Source: Actinomycetota bacterium
GTDB lineage: Bacteria > Actinomycetota > JAHEXW01
Length of the DNA stretch: 64,000 bases
Direction: 5' to 3'
Assembly: GCA_025355855.1 (NCBI GenBank)
Contig: JANXYU010000019.1
Location: forward strand, 1 to 64,000
Under the pieces are notes generated by a model. The model was not told the DNA's origin, ran no database searches, and was given only the letters and a program-made list of their open reading frames with translations. Below, piece by piece: positions 17,311-28,914 of this stretch (its first letter is position 1; every line of letters begins with the position of its first letter). The position numbers and the translations under genes are program-made.

Positions 17311-18726
17311 ATGCGAGTCGTTGCCCTGATTCCGGCATATAACGAGGCCGGCAAGGTGGGTCTGACAGTCGCCGCCCTGCGGGAAGCCGCGTTGGCCGAT
17401 CAAATAATTGTCATTGACGATAAATCTACCGACTCTACGGCGGAGGAAGCAGCCGCGGCCGGGGCTGATGTTATCCGCCTGACCAAGAATGTGGGCAAGG
17501 GCGGGGCGGTCAACCGTGGCCTGAAGGCAGCCGGGGATTATGACGTGGTCTTGTTGATCGACGCCGACGTGACTGCGACAGCGACCGAAGCCGGGAAATT
17601 ACTTGCGCCGGTTCAAAAGGGCGAGACGGATATGGCTGTAGCTATTCTGTCGCGTCGAGAGGGAACAGGCGGTTTCGGTCTAGCTTTGGGGTTGGCGCGC
17701 CGGTTGATCAGGCGCCGCGGCGGTTTGGACGTAACTGCGCCGCTCAGCGGACAACGCGCTTTGACTAAAACGGCCGTTGCCGCGGCGACGCCCCTGGCTA
17801 CCGATTATGGTTTAGAGACCGCCATGACGATCGATGTTTTGCGGGCCGGCTTGCGGGTAACCGAGGTTCCGGCCGCCTTTACCCACTCCTATACCTATCG
17901 TGACATGGCAGGATTTCGTCATCGCGGCCGCCAGTTCTTGGATATTTTGAAGGTTATGTTTCGCTGGCCGCGGGGGAAGAACTACGCCGGTCAGATGATA
18001 CCGACATCCGTTGGCGTCGTATTCGGTGGTGTCGCCGCGGTCGCTGGTTTATTGTGGCTTTTCACAGGGGCGCTGGGACAGAGCCCAACCGGGCGTTTTG
18101 TGACGGCGCTGTTTCTCTTGACGATAAGTTTATGTGGGCTTGGTTGGGCGGACGATGTCTATGGCGGGCAGCAGGCGAAGGGATTCCGAGGCCACCTGCG
18201 AGAGTTACGGCGCGGCCGGATAACGACCGGTTTGATCAAGGCTGGCGGGGCGGGTGTAGCAGCGATAATCGCGGTTTGGTATGTAACCGGGGAGCCTCTC
18301 AATCTTGGTACCATCGTGAATGGCGTGATCATAGCGCTGGCAGTAAACGCATTCAACCTCCTCGATCTTCGTCCCGGCAGAAGTCTTAAATGGTTTATGC
18401 TCGTGATCATTTTCCTGGCCGCACTGTCAACGGGAGCTTGGGTTTGGCAACTGCCCGGCGTTTGGCTGATGTTGTTCACGGCTTTGGTTTTATTTCCCTT
18501 CGATCTGCGAGGCAAGCTGATGTTGGGTGACGCCGGTTCCAACGTGCTGGGCGGGGTGGTCGGTCTTTTAGCCGTTATCTGCTTAACCACTGGACCGAAG
18601 ATTACTGTTGGGATTATTTTTCTACTGGTTAACATCGTCAGCGAGCGTTGGTCATTTTCCCGGATTATCGCGGCGGTCGGCCCTCTGCGTTGGCTTGACG
18701 ACCTTGGTCGGCCTCACGCTAAATAA
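17311..18726 (+). CDS. Fusion of GT2 glycosyltransferase and MraY/WecA-like phosphoglycosyltransferase
   Basis: A 471-residue two-domain protein. The N-terminal 225 residues are a GT-A fold family 2 glycosyltransferase (LIPAYNEAGKVG, IVIDDKSTDST, LLIDADV with the metal-binding aspartates). The C-terminal part is a polytopic domain resembling the MraY/WecA/TagO family: WADDVYGG, NAFNLLDLRPGRSLK and LMLGDAGSNVLGG match its cytoplasmic active-site loops. One chain might therefore attach a sugar-phosphate to a lipid and extend it. It follows steB by five bases, linking it to envelope or septum synthesis. Substrates cannot be read from sequence. Confidence 0.75.
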   Translation: MRVVALIPAYNEAGKVGLTVAALREAALADQIIVIDDKSTDSTAEEAAAAGADVIRLTKNVGKGGAVNRGLKAAGDYDVVLLIDADVTATATEAGKLLAPVQKGETDMAVAILSRREGTGGFGLALGLARRLIRRRGGLDVTAPLSGQRALTKTAVAAATPLATDYGLETAMTIDVLRAGLRVTEVPAAFTHSYTYRDMAGFRHRGRQFLDILKVMFRWPRGKNYAGQMIPTSVGVVFGGVAAVAGLLWLFTGALGQSPTGRFVTALFLLTISLCGLGWADDVYGGQQAKGFRGHLRELRRGRITTGLIKAGGAGVAAIIAVWYVTGEPLNLGTIVNGVIIALAVNAFNLLDLRPGRSLKWFMLVIIFLAALSTGAWVWQLPGVWLMLFTALVLFPFDLRGKLMLGDAGSNVLGGVVGLLAVICLTTGPKITVGIIFLLVNIVSERWSFSRIIAAVGPLRWLDDLGRPHAK

Positions 18727-18729
18727 TCC

Positions 18730-18759
18730 TTACAAACCTGTGCTGTATATCGCTATAAT
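18730..18759 (+). promoter_or_regulatory. Promoter upstream of pyrG
   Basis: A consensus -10 TATAAT at 18754-18759 has TTACAA at 18730-18735 as a weaker -35, with an 18-base spacer. Transcription would start near 18766, leaving a 5' leader of about 55 bases with two small hairpins before pyrG. Confidence 0.6.
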
Positions 18760-18775
18760 AGAAAAAACCATTTGT

Positions 18776-18808
18776 CCTGCCTACCGGCAGGCAGTTGCCC
18801 GCAGGGCA
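18776..18808. repeat. Two adjacent inverted repeats in the pyrG leader
   Basis: CCTGCC-TACC-GGCAGG (18776-18791) is a perfect six-base-pair hairpin with a four-base loop. It is followed by TGCCC-GCA-GGGCA (18796-18808). They lie between the promoter and the pyrG ribosome binding site. They may regulate translation or be a copy of a dispersed palindromic repeat; no U-run follows, so neither is a terminator. Confidence 0.55.
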
Positions 18809-18821
18809 TGAAGGGTGATAA

Positions 18822-21565
<2,744 letters not shown>

Positions 21566-21578
21566 GCGGAGGACCGCG

Positions 21579-22547
21579 ATGAACATTACAGCGAAAAACA
21601 AGGTAAAAATAATTCTTACAGTGATTATAGTTATCCTGTTCGCGAGCTTCTTTTATGGTGGCTATCGCATCGGCCTAAACCAAGCGGTGACGACTTTCCC
21701 GGAGCCTGAAGAGGTATGGGCAAAAGAGCCAGGGGTGCGTATAGACGGGGCGACGGCTCCATCCGTAGTGCGTTTAGCGGACGGCACGTGGCGCATCTAT
21801 TACACAGTAAAGGAAGGCATTGTCAGCGCCTTAAGCCAGGACGGCGTCCAATGGGTAAAAGACGAAGGTGTTCGCCTCGAAAACAAAAGCAAAGGTTCCG
21901 ACCAGGCTCTTGTTAGCGGTCCCACCCTTTTCACACTCAAAGACGGCGGTTTCAGAATGCTCTACGAGGGCAGTGACGCCAAGCAGAATACATTTGCTAT
22001 TTTCAGCGCCCTCAGTACCGACGGTTTGGTTTGGACGCGAGAAAAAGGGGTCCGGCTGACCGACAAGAACCAGTTTGGCCAGGCCATAGCCGCCTCTCCC
22101 AACGTGGTGCGGACGGCCCAGGGAGAGCTGTTTTGCTACTATGGCGACGGAAACACGGTTAAGGCCGCCATATCTAAAGACCAAGGCGTCACGTGGTCAA
22201 AGCGGACTCTGACCGGTTTTCCGCAAGCTAGCGTCGACCCTTCGGTAATCATCATGACCGATGGCGTCTGGCGGATGTATTTCGCGGTCAGCGAGTCAAC
22301 GGATCATCTTCTCAACAGCCGCATAATGAGTGCTCGCAGTACGAACGGGCTAGACTGGAGCGTGGAAAAAGGGGCGCGCGTCGTCGCCGACAAAAAAGCG
22401 ACGCAGGTATTGGATCCCGACATCATCATGGTTAGTATGGGCAAGATGCGCCTCTATTACGTGCAGTTGGATAAGGGCGTTATCGATGGAAAAGGCGCGA
22501 ACTCGCCAGTTCTCTCCATTAGAAGCGCGATCCTGGAGCTGAAGTAG
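21579..22547 (+). CDS. Membrane-anchored beta-propeller protein (sialidase/GH43-like fold)
   Basis: A 322-residue protein with an N-terminal membrane segment (about 10-30) and a repetitive extracytoplasmic part. Repeats read ‘DGTWRIYYT..., SALSQDGVQW’, ‘GGFRMLYEG, SALSTDGLVW’, ‘GVWRMYFA, SARSTNGLDW’, about 60 residues each, as in five-bladed propellers of the sialidase or glycoside hydrolase 43/32 type. No clear catalytic set could be assigned. I start at ATG 21579 with GCGGAGGA six to ten bases upstream; the in-frame ATG at 21498 lies inside the preceding gene. Function unknown, possibly carbohydrate binding. Confidence 0.7.
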   Translation: MNITAKNKVKIILTVIIVILFASFFYGGYRIGLNQAVTTFPEPEEVWAKEPGVRIDGATAPSVVRLADGTWRIYYTVKEGIVSALSQDGVQWVKDEGVRLENKSKGSDQALVSGPTLFTLKDGGFRMLYEGSDAKQNTFAIFSALSTDGLVWTREKGVRLTDKNQFGQAIAASPNVVRTAQGELFCYYGDGNTVKAAISKDQGVTWSKRTLTGFPQASVDPSVIIMTDGVWRMYFAVSESTDHLLNSRIMSARSTNGLDWSVEKGARVVADKKATQVLDPDIIMVSMGKMRLYYVQLDKGVIDGKGANSPVLSIRSAILELK

Positions 22548-23636
22548 ATGGCCTCGTATAGGACGGGCAAGGTTACCAGAATAGTTGAAACTCAACCTGA
22601 CCTCGTTCGGCTGCAGGTCGAGGTCAAAGGAGCCGAGCGTCGCGCCATCGCCTATACCGGCCTGGTCGGCGAGGTTGCAGTCGGCGACTCGGTCATCATC
22701 AACACTACCGCTGGCGAGCTCGGCCTAGGGAGCGGAGGTTGGGATATCATCGTTTGGAATCTGGAGACGGCGGAGCTAGATATTGATAACCCGGGCCATA
22801 TCATGAAGCTGAGATACACACCGCAGCAGTTTAACGTCCTGGCGGTTGAAGAAGCAGCCAGTCCTATGGCTGCCGCTATCGCTGGACCGGTAGACCTAGG
22901 CGGAATGCCTGTTATCGCGGGTACGATCCTCAGCCAATTGGCGCCGGCAGCCGCCGTCCTTAACCGGCAGACCGCGGGTCACGCCAAAGTCGCCTACATA
23001 ATGACCGATCGCGCTTGCTTGCCCCTCGCCCTTAGTGACCAAGTCAGGGACTTAAAGAGCAAAGGGTTGATTGACGCCACGATTACTATCGGGCAGGCGT
23101 TTGGCGGCGATCTGGAGGCCGTCAACCTGTTCAGCGGGCTGGCGGCGGCCAAAAAAGTTGTCGGGGCGGACGTCGCCATCGTGACCATGGGCGTCGGCGT
23201 CGTCGGAACCGGGTCCTATCTGGGATTTTCCGGCATCGAACAGGGGGAGATCATCAACGCCGTCGCGGCCATGGGCGGACGGCCGATAGCGATTCCTAGG
23301 ATCATGTTCGGCGACGCGCGGCCGCGTCATCGAGGCCTAAGCGCCCAAACGGTAGCCGCGCTAGGTTTGGCGGCTCTAGAAACGTGTGATATCGCCGTTC
23401 CCCGAATGGATCCAGACAAGATGACGAAGGTAACGCAGGCCCTGGAAACATCAGGACTGGCGGCTAAACATCGGGTGAGGATCGTCGCGGCTGACGAAAC
23501 CGCAGAGGCCCTTGAGGCCTTCGATCTGTCTCCCACCACGATGGGCCGCGACTTCGCGTCCGAACCGGAATTCTTCCGGGCGGCGGGGTCGGCAGGGTAT
23601 TTGGCGGCCGAGATAGTTAAGGCGCGACACGCATGA
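22548..23636 (+). CDS. DUF3866 family protein
   Basis: A 362-residue cytoplasmic protein that I recognise as the DUF3866 family, conserved in Actinobacteria and some Firmicutes and of unknown function. It begins with a small beta domain (YRTGKVTRIVETQPDLVRLQ, residues 1-75) and continues with an alpha/beta domain containing GQAFGGDLEAVNLF and MGVGVVGTGSYLGFSG. The start directly abuts the preceding stop, and its end overlaps the Nudix gene as ATGA. It usually sits near Nudix and xerD genes, as here. Confidence 0.85.
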   Translation: MASYRTGKVTRIVETQPDLVRLQVEVKGAERRAIAYTGLVGEVAVGDSVIINTTAGELGLGSGGWDIIVWNLETAELDIDNPGHIMKLRYTPQQFNVLAVEEAASPMAAAIAGPVDLGGMPVIAGTILSQLAPAAAVLNRQTAGHAKVAYIMTDRACLPLALSDQVRDLKSKGLIDATITIGQAFGGDLEAVNLFSGLAAAKKVVGADVAIVTMGVGVVGTGSYLGFSGIEQGEIINAVAAMGGRPIAIPRIMFGDARPRHRGLSAQTVAALGLAALETCDIAVPRMDPDKMTKVTQALETSGLAAKHRVRIVAADETAEALEAFDLSPTTMGRDFASEPEFFRAAGSAGYLAAEIVKARHA

Positions 23637-24184
23637 AACGATATGAAATCATTGGCAGCCGCGTCGTATACAAAGGGTCAATACTCACACTGCGCGTCGA
23701 CGACGTCCGGATGCCCTCCGGCCGGGTCGCGGAAAGAGAGATTGTGACTCATAGCGGGGCGGTCGGAATAGTCCCCCTGACGGACAAGGGTGAGATAATC
23801 ATGGTAAACCAGTACCGCCACGCCGTCTCGGCCAGTCTCAAAGAGATTCCGGCTGGCAAGCTTGATCCTGGTGAAACGCCGGAGGCATGCGCCCGGCGAG
23901 AGCTTATCGAGGAGACCGGCTTCGCACCGGGGCGCCTGGTTCATTTGACCACCTTTTATACCACGCCCGGCTACAGTAACGAGATATTTCACCTGTTCGT
24001 CGCGGACGAGCTGAAGCCGGAATCTTCCGACCTAACCGAAGAGGAAATCGAGAGCATCGAATATTTAAGTCTCGCCGAAGCGGTAAGTCAGATAGACAGC
24101 GGCGTAATCGAGGACGGCAAAACCGTTGCCGCCATCGGCTTAGTCAAGATTTGGCTGGATTCAGGCGGGCATGGCCCGGCGTAA
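23633..24184 (+). CDS. Nudix hydrolase, ADP-ribose pyrophosphatase type
   Basis: A 183-residue Nudix enzyme. The complete box GX5EX7REUXEEXGU is seen at about residues 76-98 (GKLDPGETPE, RRELIEETGF), with EIPAGKLDPGE and the downstream TPGYSNEIFHLF typical of ADP-ribose pyrophosphatases. It should hydrolyse ADP-ribose to AMP and ribose-5-phosphate. The start overlaps the DUF3866 stop, and xerD begins directly after its stop, so the three are one transcription unit. A macro-domain gene at 43.8 kb is another ADP-ribose-linked gene. Confidence 0.88.
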   Translation: MKRYEIIGSRVVYKGSILTLRVDDVRMPSGRVAEREIVTHSGAVGIVPLTDKGEIIMVNQYRHAVSASLKEIPAGKLDPGETPEACARRELIEETGFAPGRLVHLTTFYTTPGYSNEIFHLFVADELKPESSDLTEEEIESIEYLSLAEAVSQIDSGVIEDGKTVAAIGLVKIWLDSGGHGPA

Positions 24185-25144
24185 ATGAGCGGTCAGCCGC
24201 CTCCTTCGCCGATTCCCGCGGCGCTTAGCGACAGGGTCAGGGAATATCTGAGCTATTTAGGGGTGGAGCGCGGTCTGTCTCGCAACACAATCGCCGCCTA
24301 CACGCGCGATCTAACCCGATTCACTGCTTGGCTGGTCGGTCAGGGTATTGTCGACTTTAAGGACGTGACGTCAGCCGATTGTCTTAGCTTCTCAGCCGCC
24401 TTGGCCGACGGCATCTTCACGGCGAACCACAGTCAATTAGCGGTTACGTCCGTGGGGCGGGCGCAGGCCGCGTTGCGCGGTTTTTTTAAGTTCTTAGTGC
24501 GCGAGGGCTATCAGACTAACGATCCCATGAGCCGGGTATTGAACGTTAAGCCGGGACGCCGGCTGCCCAAGGCGATATCGATCGAAGACATTGCCGCGAT
24601 TCTTGACGGCAATTTTAACCCTGACCCCGCCGGACGCCGCGACAAGGCCATTCTTGAGCTTATGTACGCGGCGGGGCTGCGCATCTCCGAAACGGCCGGC
24701 GTAACAATGGGAGACATTGACTTGGAGGATGGATTCGTGCGCGTTACCGGTAAGGGCTCCAAGGAACGTATGATACCAGTCGGCGGGGGCGCCGTGCGCG
24801 CCATCGGTTCGTATCTTGTCGACGGCCGCGGCCGCCTAGTTATGCAAATACGCGATGACCATTTGTTTCTGAGTACGCGCGGCCGAGGATTGTCGCGCCA
24901 GTCGATCTGGAACATCGTCAAGAAGTACGCCGCCCGCGCTCATGTTAAAGGTGTAACGCCGCATACTCTGCGCCACAGTTTTGCTACGCACATGCTTAAA
25001 GGGGGCGCTGACCTGCGGGCCGTTCAGGAGATGCTGGGTCACGTGTCTATCTCGACTACGCAAGTCTACACGCACGTCGCAAAAGATCATCTAAAAGAGG
25101 AATACCTAAGCACCCACCCGAGAGCGCATGACCCGAAAGCATAA
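24185..25144 (+). CDS. xerD: Tyrosine recombinase XerD
   Basis: A 319-residue chromosome-dimer-resolution recombinase. An N-terminal SAM-like core-binding domain (residues 15-110: YLSYLGVERGLSRNTIAAY) precedes the catalytic domain with Arg in GLRISETAG, HTLRHSFATHML, LGHVSISTTQ and the nucleophile Tyr in VYTHV. It acts with XerC, encoded at 60.7 kb, at dif. It starts right at the Nudix stop and ends 50 bases before deoB. The Nudix-xerD-deoB order is common in Gram-positive bacteria. Confidence 0.94.
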   Translation: MSGQPPPSPIPAALSDRVREYLSYLGVERGLSRNTIAAYTRDLTRFTAWLVGQGIVDFKDVTSADCLSFSAALADGIFTANHSQLAVTSVGRAQAALRGFFKFLVREGYQTNDPMSRVLNVKPGRRLPKAISIEDIAAILDGNFNPDPAGRRDKAILELMYAAGLRISETAGVTMGDIDLEDGFVRVTGKGSKERMIPVGGGAVRAIGSYLVDGRGRLVMQIRDDHLFLSTRGRGLSRQSIWNIVKKYAARAHVKGVTPHTLRHSFATHMLKGGADLRAVQEMLGHVSISTTQVYTHVAKDHLKEEYLSTHPRAHDPKA

Positions 25145-25193
25145 GTCGCGGCGCTCGAGTCGCGAACCTGGACAGGCGCAAAACGGAGCACAA

Positions 25194-26372
25194 ATGATCA
25201 AACGAGTATTTATACTGGTCTTTGACAGTCTTGGCGTTGGCGCGCTGCCGGACGCGGCAGACTATGGCGATGCTGGCGCAAACACTCTCGGCCATGTCAC
25301 CGCGGCCGCCGGCGGGCTGACTCTGCCGACACTGCAATCACTTGGACTCGGCAATATTATAGAGTTAGAAGGCGTGCCTCCTGCCGATAAGCCAGTCGCA
25401 GCCTTCGGCCGGCTGACGGAAATAAGCCACGGCAAGGACACTACGGTGGGTTTGTGGGAGATGATGGGTGTCGCGACAAAAACGCCATATCCCGTATTTC
25501 CGCAAGGCTTCCCGCCAGACGTCGTAGACCGATTCGTTACGGCGACCGGCTGCGGAGGGATTCTGGGCAACAAGGCGGCCAGCGGTACTGAGATCATTGA
25601 TGAATTAGGTGCTGAGCATATCAAGACCGGCCAGCCGATCATTTATACCTCAGGAGATAGCGTCTGGCAGGTCGCAGCGCATGAATCAGTAGTGCCGATT
25701 GAGCGGCTATATGAAATGTGCTTGACCGCGCGTGGCATTCTGACCGGCTCGTTGGGCGTCGATCGCGTTATCGCGCGCCCCTTTACCGGAGAACCCGGCT
25801 CCTTTGTCCGCACTGCGGGTCGGAAAGACTTCGGGTTGGCGCCGGCGGCAAAGATGACACTCGATTACGCGGCGGCGGCCGATGTAGACGTCGTGGGCAT
25901 AGGCAAAGTAAGTGATGTCTTCAGCGGGCGCGGCATTAAAACATCGATAAAGACAAAAGACAATGCGGCTGGACTGGCGGAGACGACGCGGCTGGCGCGA
26001 GAGGCCGGGAACGGCATAGTATTCACGATTCTGGGTGATTTCGACACCCTCTGGGGACATCGGAACGATATAGCGGGGTACTCTAAAGGTTTAGTTGAGG
26101 CTGACAAAAAGCTGGCTGACCTGTTGGCGTCTCTTAGCGCGAGTGACGCGCTTATAATTGTTGCTGACCACGGGTGTGACCCAACCCTTCCGGGCACCGA
26201 TCACACTCGTGAATACGTGCCGCTCTTGGTTTACGGTGAACTTATAAAGAAAGGCGTATCGCTTGGCACGCGAAGCTCGATGTCTGATGTAGGAAAGACA
26301 ATTGCTGACCTATTGGGCTTTCCCGCACCCGTTTCGGGTATATCCTTTGCCGCCGATATTCTAAAGTCGTAA
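25194..26372 (+). CDS. deoB: Phosphopentomutase
   Basis: Alkaline-phosphatase-superfamily enzyme (392 residues) that interconverts (deoxy)ribose-1-phosphate and -5-phosphate. It begins MIKRVFILVFDSLGVGALPD with the metal-binding aspartate, contains GKDTTVGLWEMMG with the phosphorylated threonine, and ends with the second metal site around VADHGCDPTLPGTDHTRE. I chose ATG 25194 (GGAG upstream) over an in-frame ATG at 25128 that would add 22 residues unlike the family. It feeds from the adjacent nucleoside phosphorylase. Confidence 0.95.
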   Translation: MIKRVFILVFDSLGVGALPDAADYGDAGANTLGHVTAAAGGLTLPTLQSLGLGNIIELEGVPPADKPVAAFGRLTEISHGKDTTVGLWEMMGVATKTPYPVFPQGFPPDVVDRFVTATGCGGILGNKAASGTEIIDELGAEHIKTGQPIIYTSGDSVWQVAAHESVVPIERLYEMCLTARGILTGSLGVDRVIARPFTGEPGSFVRTAGRKDFGLAPAAKMTLDYAAAADVDVVGIGKVSDVFSGRGIKTSIKTKDNAAGLAETTRLAREAGNGIVFTILGDFDTLWGHRNDIAGYSKGLVEADKKLADLLASLSASDALIIVADHGCDPTLPGTDHTREYVPLLVYGELIKKGVSLGTRSSMSDVGKTIADLLGFPAPVSGISFAADILKS

Positions 26373-26384
26373 GGAGGTGTAAAT

Positions 26385-27608
26385 ATGCCGTCAGTGATAA
26401 CGCAACTCGTTATGGGTTATACGCGCGGGGACGTTGCGGACGAGGCGATGACGGCGTGGCTGCGCGAGGTTTGCCTCAAAGGATTGTCGTACGAGGATAC
26501 GCGGGAGCTGACGCAAGCAATGGTAGACTCCGGCGAGACTGTCGATCTAAGCGGCATCTCGGGTTTTAAGGCGGACAAACACTCTACAGGTGGAGTCGGA
26601 GACAAAACCACATTGGTCGTCGCTCCTTTGGCAGCGGCTTGCGGGGTTAAGATTGCCAAGATGAGCGGGCGGGCTCTCGGCCATACCGGGGGGACCCTCG
26701 ATAAACTGGAGGCGATTCCTGGTTTCCGCGTCGACCTTAGCCGTCAGAAGTTCATTGACCAGGTAAAAGAGATTGGTGTCGCCATCGTCAGCCAAAGCGA
26801 CCAGCTCGTGCCGGCGGACAAGTTGATATATGCCCTGAGGGACAAGACGGACACCGTGGCCAGCCTGCCATTGATCGCTTCCAGCGTAATGAGTAAAAAA
26901 ATCGCGGCCGGCGCCGAATACGTCGTTCTAGACATCAAAGCCGGAAACGGCGCATTTATGCCAGATACAACGACCGCGCGGCGTTTGGCCGATGTTTGCG
27001 TTCGCCTTGGACGTGACGCCGGTCTGGCGGTTACAGCGCTAATCACCGATATGGACCAACCGCTCGGCTTGGCTATCGGCAACAGGCTAGAGGTGCGAGA
27101 AGCAATAAACGTGCTCGCCGGACAGGGTCCTACCGACGTTATCGAATTATCTTCCGCGATTGTCGCTTTAATGGTGGCGCGGGCCGGGCTGGCCCCGTCC
27201 GTTACCAAAGCCAGGGCGCTCGTCGACGATACCTTGGCGGCGGGCGCCGGCCTGAGAAAGTTTGGCGAACTAATCGCTGCTCAGGGTGGTGATGCCCGCG
27301 TACTCGACAATCCCGACAGCCTGATGGAGGCTTCGGGGCGGGCGTCCGCACTGGCCACAGCCGGAGGTTACGTGATCGGGTTTTCGACCGCTGAAATCGG
27401 CCGCCTGGTCAAAAAGGGCGAAGGCTTAACGTTGCTTGCCAAGATCGGGACCGTGGTCGCGCCTGGCGACGCTCTCGCCAAAATCTACGCGCCAAACGAA
27501 GCCGCTGCGGAAATCATTGCGCGGCGGTTAGCGCCACTCATAGCAATCGGTCCGCGTTGTCCGCGCCGCCGCCCCTTGGTGCTCGATAGAGCCGGTACTG
27601 CTCCGTGA
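26385..27608 (+). CDS. pdp: Pyrimidine-nucleoside phosphorylase
   Basis: Cleaves thymidine or uridine with phosphate to the free base and a sugar-1-phosphate. The 407 residues contain the phosphate-binding loop KHSTGGVGDKTTL, KMSGRALGHTGGTLDKLE and the substrate segment IASSVMSKKIAAG. An excellent ribosome binding site (AAGGAGGTG) precedes the ATG. The C-terminal domain looks slightly shorter than in typical 430-residue members. With deoB just upstream it forms a two-gene nucleoside salvage unit. Thymidine phosphorylase (deoA) is the close alternative. Confidence 0.92.
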   Translation: MPSVITQLVMGYTRGDVADEAMTAWLREVCLKGLSYEDTRELTQAMVDSGETVDLSGISGFKADKHSTGGVGDKTTLVVAPLAAACGVKIAKMSGRALGHTGGTLDKLEAIPGFRVDLSRQKFIDQVKEIGVAIVSQSDQLVPADKLIYALRDKTDTVASLPLIASSVMSKKIAAGAEYVVLDIKAGNGAFMPDTTTARRLADVCVRLGRDAGLAVTALITDMDQPLGLAIGNRLEVREAINVLAGQGPTDVIELSSAIVALMVARAGLAPSVTKARALVDDTLAAGAGLRKFGELIAAQGGDARVLDNPDSLMEASGRASALATAGGYVIGFSTAEIGRLVKKGEGLTLLAKIGTVVAPGDALAKIYAPNEAAAEIIARRLAPLIAIGPRCPRRRPLVLDRAGTAP

Positions 27609-27614
27609 TAAACT
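27606..27614 (+). promoter_or_regulatory. Extended -10 promoter of the CCA-type nucleotidyltransferase gene
   Basis: TGATAAACT has the extended -10 form TGnTAnnnT; the hexamer TAAACT (27609-27614) ends six bases before the ATG at 27621, so transcription would begin at the start codon. No ribosome binding site is present. The same 12 bases (TGATAAACTAGT) occur before rpsB. Confidence 0.45.
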
Positions 27615-27620
27615 AGTGAG

Positions 27621-28901
27621 ATGAATATCGCGCCTCGTATAAACGAACTGCTGCCAGCAGAGATCAGGGACTTATTGTTCTTGATCGGCGCGTTGGCGGA
27701 CCGCGAAGACCGGGAGGTATTTCTAGTCGGCGGGATGGTTCGGGATATTATCATGGGCCGCGGGACAGTTGATGTCGACGTCGTAGTCAACGGTGACGGT
27801 CCCTCGTTCGCCGCGGCGTTGGCAACCCTGACGGGCGGTTCGATTGTTTTGCATGACCGTTTCGGCACATCCGTGTTGATTTTGCCTGATAAGCGCCGCG
27901 TGGACGTGGCAACGGCGCGCACTGAAACCTACAGCGCCGCGGCTGCCTTGCCGGACGTGTCGTTCACCGTTATCGATTATGATCTGGAACGCCGAGACTT
28001 CAGCGTAAACGCTATCGCGGTCGCCTTAGCCAGTGGAGAGTTTGGCGAGATTTTGGACCCATTCTACGGTCAGGCGGACATTGCCGCCGGCGTCATCCGC
28101 GTTCTGCACGATGGCAGTTTTGTCGACGATCCGACCCGTATTTGGCGCGCCGCGCGGTTTGAACAACGCTTTCATTTCCACATTGATCAGACAACCGAGA
28201 AACTTTTGCGAGCCGCCGTAAGGGGAGATATCCTCAACCAGGTTTCTGGGACGCGGATTCGAAACGAGGTCAAAGCGCTGTTTGAAGAACGCGAGCCGAG
28301 CGCGACAGTAGGCCGCCTGCAGGACTTTGGCGTTTGGGAAGCTCTGGTACCGGGCCTCCACGTCGGCGCGGAGGCGGTCCGAATCGTGGGCGCGATCGCT
28401 TCGACGGGAGAGACGTTGTCGGTCTGGCTGAAACCGGACTGGCGTGTGTTTAACGCGTATCTAATGGGCCTGGCAGTGGACGGTTCGGCTGAGGCGGCGC
28501 GAGGTTTGACGCAACGTCTGGGGTTGTCTCAGCACAGCCGGCGCGCCGTCATTGGGGCTGTATCCGGTAGGCGGCAGGTGCTGTCTGATCTTGATAAAAA
28601 GTCTAAGGCAAGCACCGTGCATCGAGCCCTTGCCAGCTATAGCGACGCGGCGCTTGTGTTTTTTTACGCGGCCGGAAAGGAAGGTGTTCGCGGCAACATC
28701 GAGCGGTTCTTAGTCAACCGCCAGATCAAGTCGTTGATTAGCGGCCGCGACCTGACGCGTCTTGGCTACCGGCCCAGCGCGATATTTACGTCCGTATTGG
28801 AAGACGTTAGAGCTGCTCAGCTGGACGGCGTTGTCACGACCGTGACTGAGGCCAGGTCCCTGGCCCAACACCTTATGGATTCACGCAAATCAAATGGTTA
28901 G
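27621..28901 (+). CDS. cca: CCA tRNA nucleotidyltransferase/poly(A) polymerase family protein
   Basis: Class II nucleotidyltransferase of 426 residues. The head domain has the GGMVRD motif and the metal-binding DxD in TVDVDVVVNG, then RRDFSVNAIAV and DPFYGQADIAAG; the neck carries DDPTRIWRAARF. The C-terminal helical half is divergent. Such enzymes add or repair CCA on tRNA 3' ends. The tRNA-Val gene in this window already encodes CCA, so a repair or A-adding role is possible. It seems to have its own leaderless promoter. Confidence 0.85.
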   Translation: MNIAPRINELLPAEIRDLLFLIGALADREDREVFLVGGMVRDIIMGRGTVDVDVVVNGDGPSFAAALATLTGGSIVLHDRFGTSVLILPDKRRVDVATARTETYSAAAALPDVSFTVIDYDLERRDFSVNAIAVALASGEFGEILDPFYGQADIAAGVIRVLHDGSFVDDPTRIWRAARFEQRFHFHIDQTTEKLLRAAVRGDILNQVSGTRIRNEVKALFEEREPSATVGRLQDFGVWEALVPGLHVGAEAVRIVGAIASTGETLSVWLKPDWRVFNAYLMGLAVDGSAEAARGLTQRLGLSQHSRRAVIGAVSGRRQVLSDLDKKSKASTVHRALASYSDAALVFFYAAGKEGVRGNIERFLVNRQIKSLISGRDLTRLGYRPSAIFTSVLEDVRAAQLDGVVTTVTEARSLAQHLMDSRKSNG

Positions 28902-28914
28902 AGTCAGGAGATAA

